NCBI RefSeq assembly: GCF_000017265.1
Contig: NC_011144.1
Span: 2,830,001-2,894,000 of the forward strand
Length of the DNA stretch: 64,000 nt
Direction: 5' to 3'
DNA from: Phenylobacterium zucineum HLK1
GTDB taxonomy: Bacteria; Pseudomonadota; Alphaproteobacteria; Caulobacterales; Caulobacteraceae
Part shown: piece after piece, positions 52,074-61,078 of the stretch
Layout: the number at the start of each line of letters is the position of its first letter
Numbering within the stretch: the stretch's first letter is position 1
Position numbers and translations under genes: made by a program
Notes under the pieces: generated by a model
Told to the model about the DNA's origin: nothing
Databases searched by the model: none
The model's input: the letters and a program-made list of their open reading frames with translations, nothing else

Positions 52074-53513
52074 TTACACGCTGGCGCGCGCCGCGGCGAT
52101 GTCCCTTGGCAGGGTGATGGCGGCGAGCAGATAGTGCACGCCCGCCCAGGCGTAGATCAGGCTCGTGCCCAGTACCCCGCTGCGGGTCCCCGCCGCCATG
52201 GCCGCCCGGCACGCCGCGTCGAGGGCCACCGGGCCGCCCTCCGCCCCGATCCCGCCCGGACAGGCCTTCGTGAACGCGCCCGCGCCGCCCGCGCCCGCCC
52301 AGGACAGCTGAGCGAAGGTGTCGATCAGCCAGCCGGTGAAGGGCGGGCCGAAGCCCAGGGCGATGAGGTTCAGCACGAAGAACAGCACCGCGACCGCGGT
52401 GGCCCGCATCCGCACGTCCATGGCGTTCTGCACCACCCCGAACGATGGGCCGATGTAGGTGTAGTGCAGCACGCCGGCCACCAGCCAGAAGGCCACGCCC
52501 ACCTGCCAGGCGTCGCGGCTGAAGGCGTACAGGTAGAGGGGCGTGGCCAGCAGCAGCCCGATCGCCGGGATCAGGGCGGACCACCGCGCGCTCCGCTTGC
52601 CGGCCCAGTCGGTGAGGAAGCCGCCCGCCAGCGTGCCGGCGGCGTTGGCGACGCCCGCCACCAGCCCGACCACGAGCCCCGTGGTCGCCAGGTCCATGCC
52701 GAACTGCCGGATGAGGTACGGCGGCACGTAGGCGCCCGCGCCATAGCCGGCGAAGCTCGCCATGGTCACCCCGGCGGCCATGTGGAACATGCCCCACGAG
52801 CCGAACAGCCGCCTGGCCACCGCAAGGATGGAGGGCGTCGGCTCGGCCGCGGCGGCGGGCGCGGCCGTCTCGCCCGCCAGCTGCCGGTCGGCCCAGCCCC
52901 TGGGCGGCTCTTTCACGAACAGCTTGATCGCGATGGCCACGGCGATGCCCGGCAGGCCCACCAGCATGAACGCCGCCTGCCAGCTCACGTTCTGGGCGAT
53001 CCAGCCGCCCGCCACCGCTCCGAACATCGTGCCGAGCGGGATGCCGAAGGCGTAGATCGACAGGGCCGACGCCCGCTTCCGGGGCTCGAAGTAGTCGCTG
53101 ATCAGGCTGTGGGCCGGCGGCGACAGCCCCGCCTCGCCCACGCCCACGCCGACCCGGTAGAGCAGCAGCTGGAGGAAGGACGTGGCCGTCCCGCAGAGCG
53201 CCGTGAAGCCCGACCAGATCACGATCGAGATCGCGATGATGTTCACGCGGCTCCTGCGCTCGGCCAGCCGCGCGATGGGGATGCCGAGCGTGGTGTAGAG
53301 CAGCGCGAACGACAGCCCGCCTAGCCAGCCGAGCTGCTGGTCGGTGAGCTTCAGGTCCTCCTTGATCGCCTGGCCGATCGTCGAGATGATCGTCCGGTCG
53401 ATGAAGTTGAAGGTGTAGGCCGCCACCAGCAGCCACAGCACCGCCGTCCTGTAGCTCGGCGAATAGGCGGGCGCGGGCGGGGCCGCTCCATCGGCGACGG
53501 TGGCCATCGTCAT
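52074..53513 (-). CDS. MFS transporter (sugar-phosphate/anion:H+ symporter-like, spinster type)
   Basis: 479 residues with 12 predicted membrane segments. Motifs: N-F-I-D-R-T-I-I-S in TM1, G-x-x-x-D/E-R-R-S-R loop 2-3 (A-R-L-A-E-R-R-S-R), R-V-G-V-G-V-G-E-A-G in TM4, a central hydrophilic loop and a second R-loop. This Spinster-like MFS group is common in sphingomonads and Caulobacterales next to TonB receptors, moving organic acids or lipids over the inner membrane. Start ATG overlaps the serine hydrolase stop as ATGA. Confidence 0.9.
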   Translation of the reverse strand: MTMATVADGAAPPAPAYSPSYRTAVLWLLVAAYTFNFIDRTIISTIGQAIKEDLKLTDQQLGWLGGLSFALLYTTLGIPIARLAERRSRVNIIAISIVIWSGFTALCGTATSFLQLLLYRVGVGVGEAGLSPPAHSLISDYFEPRKRASALSIYAFGIPLGTMFGAVAGGWIAQNVSWQAAFMLVGLPGIAVAIAIKLFVKEPPRGWADRQLAGETAAPAAAAEPTPSILAVARRLFGSWGMFHMAAGVTMASFAGYGAGAYVPPYLIRQFGMDLATTGLVVGLVAGVANAAGTLAGGFLTDWAGKRSARWSALIPAIGLLLATPLYLYAFSRDAWQVGVAFWLVAGVLHYTYIGPSFGVVQNAMDVRMRATAVAVLFFVLNLIALGFGPPFTGWLIDTFAQLSWAGAGGAGAFTKACPGGIGAEGGPVALDAACRAAMAAGTRSGVLGTSLIYAWAGVHYLLAAITLPRDIAAARASV

Positions 53514-54784
53514 CCCTCCCCCGGGTCGGACTGGGCCTGCAGGGCCGCGTAGACGCCTTGCTGATAGATCGGCAGGGCGCGGCGGCCGGCGGCGCCCCGC
53601 CCGGTGGCGACCGCCGCGCCCGATCCGGCGGACACCGGCACCTGGTGCTGGATCAGATAGATCATGACGAGGTCGTTGACCGGGTCGGCCTGCCACCAGG
53701 TGCCGAAGATCCCCGGCCAGGTCATCGAGCCGGGCGCCCCGCAGGCGTAGGGATTGCCCGCTCCCCGCTCCGCGAGCGAGAGGCCCAGGCCGAAGCCGTT
53801 CGTCCGCCAGAGCGGCATGCCCGCGAAGGGGACCTGACGCTGGGGCTCGGTGAGCCGGTTGGTGCGCATCAGCGCCACCGTCTCGGGCCGCAGCAGGCGT
53901 ACCCCGTCGAGGGCGCCGCCGCCCAGCAGCATGCGCGCGAACCGGTGGTAATCGGGCGCCGAGGAGATCAGCCCACCACCGCCCGGCGTGTAGGCCGGCG
54001 GCGTGTCGTACATCTCGGGCTCCACCTTCGTGAGCCGGCCCGCCGCCTCGTCGTAGGTGTAGAGGCTGGCCAGCCGGCCTCGCCGATCGCGCGGGAGCCA
54101 GAAGTCCGTGTCGACCATGCCCAGCGGCGAGAAGATCCGCTCGCGCAGGACCTGGCGAAGGGGCTTGCCTTCGACCCGGCCGATCAGGAAACCGAGCACG
54201 TCGGTGGAGTGGCCGTAGTGAAAGCGCTCCCCGGGCTGGTGGGCCAGCGGGAGCGTCCCCAGCGCCGCCAGCCACTCGTCCGGCGTGGAGCGGTTCATGG
54301 CCGGATCGCCCAGCGCCTGCTCGTACGCCGCCTTGAGCGGCCCTTCCGAGAAGAACGCGTAGGCGATGCCGGAACGGTGGGTCAGCAGGTCCTCGATCGT
54401 GATCGGCCGGCGCGCGGGCGTCGTATCGTCGAGCGGGCCGGCCGGGTTCCGCAGCACGAGGGGCTCGGCCAGCTCGGGGACCCAGCGCGAGATCGGGTCC
54501 CCCAGCGAGAGCCGCCCCTCTTCCATCAGCATCAGGGCCGCCACCGAGGTGATCGGCTTGGTCATCGAGGCGATCCGGAACAGCGTGTCCGGCCGCATGG
54601 GCGCGCCGGTCTCGAGATCGCGCCACCCGAGGGTCTCGGCGTGCACGATCTCGCCGCCCCGCGAGGCGAGGGTGACGACGCCCGCCAGCTCTTTGCTGTC
54701 GACGAAGGCCTGGAGGGCCGGGCCGACGGCGGCGAGCCTTGCGGGGTCGAAGCCGGGCGCCCGGCGAAGGACAGAACTCGTCAT
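53510..54784 (-). CDS. serine hydrolase of the beta-lactamase class C / esterase family
   Basis: 424 residues, no clear signal peptide. Active-site S-M-T-K (SxxK, about residues 73-76), Y-G-H-S in place of Y-x-N, and G-I-F-G-T-W-W near the HxG position. This pattern is more like EstB-type esterases and related enzymes than true beta-lactamases. It lies between the TonB receptor and the MFS gene with which it overlaps, so it may hydrolyse an ester of the imported compound. Confidence 0.87.
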   Translation of the reverse strand: MTSSVLRRAPGFDPARLAAVGPALQAFVDSKELAGVVTLASRGGEIVHAETLGWRDLETGAPMRPDTLFRIASMTKPITSVAALMLMEEGRLSLGDPISRWVPELAEPLVLRNPAGPLDDTTPARRPITIEDLLTHRSGIAYAFFSEGPLKAAYEQALGDPAMNRSTPDEWLAALGTLPLAHQPGERFHYGHSTDVLGFLIGRVEGKPLRQVLRERIFSPLGMVDTDFWLPRDRRGRLASLYTYDEAAGRLTKVEPEMYDTPPAYTPGGGGLISSAPDYHRFARMLLGGGALDGVRLLRPETVALMRTNRLTEPQRQVPFAGMPLWRTNGFGLGLSLAERGAGNPYACGAPGSMTWPGIFGTWWQADPVNDLVMIYLIQHQVPVSAGSGAAVATGRGAAGRRALPIYQQGVYAALQAQSDPGEG

Positions 54785-54811
54785 ACTGGGGCGCTTCGGC
54801 CGGTGCCTGGA

Positions 54812-57433
54812 TCAGAAGGTCTTGCGCAGGTTCACCGCCACGAAGCGGCCGATCGGGTTGTAGCCGCCGCCAATGCCGTCCGTGGCCGGGAAGAACGGCG
54901 GCTCCTCGTCGAAGACGTCGTTGACCTGCAGCGCCAGCTCGGTCCCCTGCGTCCAGCCGGCGTCCGGCAGCGTCCAGTTCAGACGCAGGTCGACGGTGGT
55001 GTAGGACTTGGCCTCGTACTGGCTCAAGCCGGTCGGCGTGGCGTAGGTGTTGGTCACGCCGTCGCGGTAGTTCACGAAGCCCACGACGCTCACCGGACCC
55101 GCCGTGGCCCCGAGGGTCGTGCGGACGGTCGCGCGCGGAACGCCCAGCCGCAGCGAGTTCGACACCGGCGCGGTCGGCGAGAGCCGGGTGTCGTACTTCA
55201 GGATGTAGTTGCCGGCGACGCCCCCGAACACGGCGCCGAAGTCGGTCGCGCGCCGGTAGTTCACGTCGAAATCCAGGCCGTTCGTCTTACGCACGCCGAA
55301 GTTGCCGCGGCGCAGGTCCAGCAGGTTGCCGACCGTCGGCAGCGGCGTGGGCAGGTTCACCGGTACGGCGATCGCCAGCAGGCCGCTCAGCTGGGCGGCG
55401 GTCGGGTCCCGGTACACGACCGAGGAGAACGTGGGGTCCGTGAAGACCATCGCCGTGGGCGGCGTGCCGATCACGTCGGTGAAGTCGATGCTGTAGAACG
55501 TCACGCCGGCGCGGAGCTCGGGCAGGAACGTCGGGCGCCAGTCGACCCCCAGGGAGTAGGTCTCGGCCTTCTCCGGCTGCAGGTCCTTGTTGCCGCCGAG
55601 CAGATAGACCGTGTTGACCTGGGCGGAGCCACGGGTCGGATCGCGGGCCGCGACGCCGGCGGTGACAGCGTCCAGGTAGTAGGCGCCGACGGTCGCGCCG
55701 ACGTCGCGCAGGCCGGGCGCCCGGAACGAGCGGCCGTACGTGCCGCGGATCGTGACGCCCTCCACCGGGTCCCAGTTGACGCCGACCTTCGGATTGGTCG
55801 TCGAGCCGAAGTCGCTGTAGTGGTCGTACCGGCCCGACAGCGACAGCGACAGGCGATGGATGAGGGGTGCTGAATTGGCGTCGCCCACCACCGGCACGAA
55901 GAGTTCGCCGTAGACCGACTTGATGTCGCGGCCCAGGTTCTCCGGAACCGGGGTCACGCCGACGAATCCGCGCTGTTGGAAGGTCTCCTTCCGGTATTCC
56001 ACGCCGGCGGCGATCTTCAGCTCGCCCGCGGGCAGGTCGAAGAGCGGCCCGTCGATCTTGGCCGCCGCCACCTTGGTGCGCTGCTTGATCGTGACGCTGG
56101 TCGAGTAGTCGGTGATCGCCTGGACCACCGTCGGGGCGGTCCCCTCCCCGAACGGATCCAGCGCCGTCGAGGGGCTGGTCCCGGCCGCGGCCTGGGCGAG
56201 CGCCACCGGATTGATCATCGGCTGGAACGCGACGTGCCGGGACCAGTCGTAGGTTCCGTAGAGGCTCAGGTTGAAGTCGCGCGGCAGCAGCACGTCGGCG
56301 CCCGCCGACGAGTTGCCGGCCTTCACATGGTAGGTCTGGTCGAAGTGGTCCGCGCCGACCAGGTTGTCCGGCCGGAAGAAGACCGTCCCCGCCGTCGCCG
56401 CGCTGCCGGCCGGGGCCCGGAAGAACGGGTTCGCGGCGGTCAGCGTCACCGTCTGGCCCGGGATCGCGGCCTGCACCGCGTCCTTACGGTCCGAGTACAG
56501 CAGGTCGCCCCATAGGGTGACCCGCTCGCCCACGTCCTGCCGGGCGGTGACGAAGGCGCTGTGCAGGCGCGAGGCCGGGACCAGGTCCACCGGCGCCCCC
56601 ACGTCGCAATAGTTGGTGGTGTTCGGCGTCAGGGTCGGCGCCGCATGGACCACGCCGCCGACGACCAGGTTCGGCGAGGGGCAGCTGGTCCCCCGGGTAT
56701 CGACGCCCCCGAACGGGCGGAAATCCACGATCCGGTAGTCGCGGTCGGCGCCGGTGACGTTCCCGTTCTCGGAGTACTGGTAGGCGGCCAGAATCGAGCC
56801 GTCGCCCCATTCGCCAGCCCAGTCACGGCCCGCCAGGCCGCTGACGCTGAAGCTCTCGTAGTCCTCGGCCACGCCGTAGCGGGCCGACATCTCGACGCCG
56901 GAGTAGCGCTTGCGGGTGATGAAGTTCACGACCCCGGCGATCGCGTCCGAGCCGTAGATGGAAGAGGCGCCGTCGGCGACGATCTCCACCCGCTCGATGG
57001 CCAGGTCCGGCACGAACGGGAAGTCGGGGTTCGTCTCGTTGGCCCCGCCGGCGACCAGCCGGTGGCCGTTCAGGAGCGGCAGGGTGGCCGACGCCGGCAG
57101 GCTGCGCAGGCCCGGCGCGAACGAGCCGGCCCCGGCGTTGGCGGCGCGCGGCGCGGTGTTGAAGCTGTTGAGCTGCGGGACGCTGGCGAGCAGCTCGGGC
57201 GCGGTCGCCGCGCCGACGGCCTTGATGTCCTCCCGCGTCACCCCGATGAGGTTCGACCCCGTGGGCGGCACGCCGCGGATGCTGGTTCCCGTGACGACGA
57301 TTTCGTCGACGGTGGCCTCGCCGGCGGCGGACGCGCCAGAGGTCTGTGCAAGCGCAGGACCCGCCGCCAGCATGGCGACCAACGACGCTCCGGTCAGCGC
57401 GATCTGCTTCGTCGCACGCCAAGTCACGGCCAT
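54812..57433 (-). CDS. TonB-dependent receptor upstream of the hydrolase and MFS genes
   Basis: 873 residues. Signal peptide about 1-29 (A-L-A|Q), TonB box D-E-I-V-V-T-G at about 43-49, plug with V-E-I-V-A-D-G-A-S-S-I-Y-G-S-D-A-I-A-G-V-V-N, and a barrel ending in K-T-F. First of three same-strand genes (27 nt to the hydrolase, ATGA to the MFS), an uptake-hydrolysis-transport unit. Divergent from a TetR gene, with a candidate operator between them at 57503-57516. Confidence 0.9.
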   Translation of the reverse strand: MAVTWRATKQIALTGASLVAMLAAGPALAQTSGASAAGEATVDEIVVTGTSIRGVPPTGSNLIGVTREDIKAVGAATAPELLASVPQLNSFNTAPRAANAGAGSFAPGLRSLPASATLPLLNGHRLVAGGANETNPDFPFVPDLAIERVEIVADGASSIYGSDAIAGVVNFITRKRYSGVEMSARYGVAEDYESFSVSGLAGRDWAGEWGDGSILAAYQYSENGNVTGADRDYRIVDFRPFGGVDTRGTSCPSPNLVVGGVVHAAPTLTPNTTNYCDVGAPVDLVPASRLHSAFVTARQDVGERVTLWGDLLYSDRKDAVQAAIPGQTVTLTAANPFFRAPAGSAATAGTVFFRPDNLVGADHFDQTYHVKAGNSSAGADVLLPRDFNLSLYGTYDWSRHVAFQPMINPVALAQAAAGTSPSTALDPFGEGTAPTVVQAITDYSTSVTIKQRTKVAAAKIDGPLFDLPAGELKIAAGVEYRKETFQQRGFVGVTPVPENLGRDIKSVYGELFVPVVGDANSAPLIHRLSLSLSGRYDHYSDFGSTTNPKVGVNWDPVEGVTIRGTYGRSFRAPGLRDVGATVGAYYLDAVTAGVAARDPTRGSAQVNTVYLLGGNKDLQPEKAETYSLGVDWRPTFLPELRAGVTFYSIDFTDVIGTPPTAMVFTDPTFSSVVYRDPTAAQLSGLLAIAVPVNLPTPLPTVGNLLDLRRGNFGVRKTNGLDFDVNYRRATDFGAVFGGVAGNYILKYDTRLSPTAPVSNSLRLGVPRATVRTTLGATAGPVSVVGFVNYRDGVTNTYATPTGLSQYEAKSYTTVDLRLNWTLPDAGWTQGTELALQVNDVFDEEPPFFPATDGIGGGYNPIGRFVAVNLRKTF

Positions 57434-57502
57434 CGAACCCTCCCCTGATTTGTAGCTTTCCCCAGCCGGTACCTCGCCGGATCGGGACGGTCAAGTTCAT
57501 TC

Positions 57503-57516
57503 ATTTAGTGCTAAAT
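57503..57516. promoter_or_regulatory. ATTTAG-TG-CTAAAT operator candidate
   Basis: Perfect 6-bp arms in the divergent TonB receptor/TetR region. With its flank (CATTCATTTAGTGCTAAATA) it resembles the site at 59935-59958, upstream of acyl-CoA synthetase 3. Probably the TetR regulator's own site; inference. Confidence 0.55.
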
Positions 57517-57634
57517 AAGTTTCTAGCGCCGAGCCGCCGTTCCTTGACCGGGCGGGGCCGCCGCCCCATCGTTCGGCTGAATCACGGGGGACGGCGTATT
57601 CCCCCGACGCGTCGGATCAGGAAGGCCGGAGGTC

Positions 57635-58357
57635 ATGGCGGCAGCGCCGAAACGCGAGGGTCGCCAAACGCGCGAGCAGCCGAAGCGCGGCGGCCGCCGC
57701 ACGCGCGCCGAGCAGCGGGCGACCACCGTCAAGCTGATCCTCGACACCGCCGAAGACCTCTTCGCCCAGCTCGGCTACTTCGGCGTGACCATCAAGGACG
57801 TGGGCGACCGCATGGGCATCCACCCGGCGCTGATCCACTACTATTTCGATGGCAAGAAGGCGCTGTTCGACGCCGTCTGGGAGCGCCGCATGGAATATGC
57901 GGTCACCACCCGGACGGCCGGGCTGGACGCCTACGAGGCCGAGGTCGGCGACCGGCCGACGGTCGAGGGCGCGCTGCGGGCCTACTACGACCAGGCGTTC
58001 GACGTGTACATCAACGGGGACGAGGGCTGGCGCAACTTCGGCCGGATCTTCGCCCAGGTGAACAACGCGCCCGGCTACGGCGCCGAGAAGATGGACACCT
58101 ATTTCGATCCCCTGGTGCTGCGCCTGATCGGCCTGCTGCAGAAGGCCCTGCCCGACGCGCAGCCGGAGGACCTCTTCTGGAGTTTCCAGTTCACCTCGGG
58201 CGCCTATTCGCTGATCCTCTCGCGGACCGGCCGCATCGACCGCCTGTCGGGCGGATTGTGCGCGTCCGACGACTTCGAGGCGGTCCGCGAGCGCTTCGTC
58301 ACCTTCATGGCCGGCGGGTTCGAGGCGCTGTACGGGCGCAGGAAACAGGCCGGATAG
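57635..58357 (+). CDS. TetR-family transcriptional regulator
   Basis: 240 residues. A basic N-terminal tail (about 30 residues rich in Arg/Lys) precedes the HTH: A-E-D-L-F-A-Q-L-G-Y-F-G-V-T-I-K-D-V-G-D-R-M-G-I and H-Y-Y-F-D-G-K. The C-terminal ligand domain has the L-F-W-S-F-Q-F-T-S-G segment of the TetR_C group. GGAGG lies very close to the ATG. Divergent from a TonB receptor and convergent with acyl-CoA synthetase 3; likely represses both. Confidence 0.9.
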   Translation: MAAAPKREGRQTREQPKRGGRRTRAEQRATTVKLILDTAEDLFAQLGYFGVTIKDVGDRMGIHPALIHYYFDGKKALFDAVWERRMEYAVTTRTAGLDAYEAEVGDRPTVEGALRAYYDQAFDVYINGDEGWRNFGRIFAQVNNAPGYGAEKMDTYFDPLVLRLIGLLQKALPDAQPEDLFWSFQFTSGAYSLILSRTGRIDRLSGGLCASDDFEAVRERFVTFMAGGFEALYGRRKQAG

Positions 58358-58375
58358 GCGCGCTCACGCGCCACC

Positions 58376-59848
58376 TCACGCCTCCTCCACCCTCGCCTGG
58401 CCCAGCCTCGCCTGACGGAGCGCCGCCCGGCGCACCTTGCCGGCCTCGTCGCGCAGGGGCTCGCCCGTGAACTCCAGGGTCCTGGGGCGCTTGTAGGACG
58501 CCAGCCGCCCCGCCACGAACGCGAGCAGCTCCGCCTCGTCGGGCCTCCCGCCCTCCACGGGCTGGACGATCGCGTGGACGCGCGCGCCCCACTCCTCGTC
58601 CGGCAGGCCGATCACTGCGCTGCTCCGCACGTCCGGATGCGCCTCGAGCGCGGCCTCCACCTCCGCCGGGTAGATGTTCGCCCCACCCGAGATGATCAGG
58701 TCGTTGCGGCGGTCCGACAGGTACAGGTAGCCCTCCTCGTCCACGTGCCCCAGGTCGCCCTGGGTCTCCCACTCGCCGACCCGCTTCGGCGTGCTGCCGA
58801 GGTAGTGGTAGGTCGAGCCCGGACCGCCGGCCGGCCGGAAGTAGACCTCGCCGACCTCGCCCACGGGCCGCTCCTGGCCGGCGTCATCCAGGATCTTCAG
58901 CGCGTAGCCCTCGCGAACCCGTCCCACCGAGCCGCGATGGGTCAGCCAGTCCGCGCCGGAGATCATGGTCGAGCCGGTGCCCTCGGTCGTGCCGTAGTAT
59001 TCCCAGACCCGCTCGCTCCCCAGCCAGCCGATCCACGCCTCCTTGAGCCACGGGGCGCAGGGGGCGGCCATGTGCAGCATCAGGCGCAGGCTGGGCAGGG
59101 TGAAGCGCGACAGCACGTCTGGGCCGAGGCGCCAGATGCGATGCATCATCGTCGGCACCATGGTGACCCAGTTCACCTCGTGCGCCTCGATCAGCTCCAG
59201 GGCCCGAAGCGGGTCGAACCGGCCCATCTCGACGATCGTGGCGCCGACGAAGAGGCCCATGCTGATGCAGTGGAACGGGGCGTTGTGGTAGAGCGGCCCC
59301 GGATTGAGGATCACGTCGCCGGGGCGCTGCAGCAGGAAGCCCTCGCGCGGGTCCCAGCGCGCCGGCGTCGCGTCCACGATCACCTTGGGGCGGCCGGTCG
59401 AACCGCCGCTCGTCATCGCCTTCCAGTGCGGCGAGACGGCCGCGGGCAGCGGATCGGCCGAATACCCCTCCAGGCCCGGCAGGTTCGCGGGAAGCGCCGG
59501 CGTCCCCGGTCCCGGCGGCTCGCCGACGAACAGCCTTGGGCGGACGAGATCGAGAATGGCCTCCATCTCCGGGCGCGCGAGCCTGGCCGAGACGATGTTC
59601 GGGATCGCCCCCAGCTTCCAGATCGAAAAGACGGTCTCGTAGAACTCGGCGCCGTTCGGCAAGGCGACGGTGACGAAGTCGCCCGCCATGACGCCATGCG
59701 CCGCCAGCATCCGCGCCCGCCGGTTCGCCCGCGCGTCCAGCTCGCCGAAACCGACCGCGGCGCCCTCCACGACCAACGCCGCGCGGCCTGGCGACCGGCG
59801 TGCGTGGTAGGCCAGGATGGAACCGAGCGGGACACCCTCGTTGGACAT
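58376..59848 (-). CDS. acyl-CoA synthetase (AMP-forming) 3, atypical P-loop
   Basis: 490 residues from ATG 59848; a GTG at 59884 would add 12 residues. ANL fold, but the A3 loop reads T-S-G-G-S-T-G-R-P-K-V rather than T-S-G-T-T-G-x-P-K-G, as in bile-acid and steroid-type CoA ligases. Y-Y-G-T-T-E-G (A5), L-Y-L-S-D-R-R-N-D (A8) and E-A-G-K-V-R-R with the catalytic Lys are present. It carries an ATTTAGT-type site upstream, so it is probably under the neighbouring TetR regulator. Confidence 0.88.
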   Translation of the reverse strand: MSNEGVPLGSILAYHARRSPGRAALVVEGAAVGFGELDARANRRARMLAAHGVMAGDFVTVALPNGAEFYETVFSIWKLGAIPNIVSARLARPEMEAILDLVRPRLFVGEPPGPGTPALPANLPGLEGYSADPLPAAVSPHWKAMTSGGSTGRPKVIVDATPARWDPREGFLLQRPGDVILNPGPLYHNAPFHCISMGLFVGATIVEMGRFDPLRALELIEAHEVNWVTMVPTMMHRIWRLGPDVLSRFTLPSLRLMLHMAAPCAPWLKEAWIGWLGSERVWEYYGTTEGTGSTMISGADWLTHRGSVGRVREGYALKILDDAGQERPVGEVGEVYFRPAGGPGSTYHYLGSTPKRVGEWETQGDLGHVDEEGYLYLSDRRNDLIISGGANIYPAEVEAALEAHPDVRSSAVIGLPDEEWGARVHAIVQPVEGGRPDEAELLAFVAGRLASYKRPRTLEFTGEPLRDEAGKVRRAALRQARLGQARVEEA

Positions 59849-59934
59849 ATCGGCGACGCCTCCCTGGACGCCCTCCCCGCTCACGCCGCCTTTGCGTCGG
59901 CGCGTGCGGATCAGGGCGACTGAAACAGTGGCGT

Positions 59935-59958
59935 CATTAATTTAGTCGCTAGTGAATG
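59935..59958. promoter_or_regulatory. second ATTTAGT-type operator candidate
   Basis: CATTAATTTAGTCGCTAGTG and then AATG: outer arms CATT and AATG, inner ATTTAGT and GCTA in the same order as at 57503. It lies about 90 nt upstream of acyl-CoA synthetase 3. Confidence 0.45.
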
Positions 59959-60005
59959 AAAAGCCGAAATCCCCGTCCTGCGCAACGGCGGTCGTGGAGA
60001 GCGAA

Positions 60006-60033
60006 AGAGCCGCCGGAGCGACCCGGCGGCTCT
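60006..60033 (-). terminator. terminator of the nitronate-monooxygenase-like gene
   Basis: AGAGCCGCCGG and CCGGCGGCTCT form a perfect 11-bp stem with a 6-nt loop; on the minus strand TTTCGCTCT follows. The plus strand has CTTGTTTTC, so it could work in both directions. It lies 28 nt past the stop at 60062. Confidence 0.75.
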
Positions 60034-60061
60034 CTTGTTTTCAGGACGGTGTGGTGTCGGC

Positions 60062-61078
<1,017 letters not shown>

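Noticed and set aside
53510..54784. True class C beta-lactamase resistance gene
   Set aside because: No clear signal peptide, Y-G-H-S instead of Y-x-N, and operon membership with a receptor and MFS transporter favour an esterase-type serine hydrolase.
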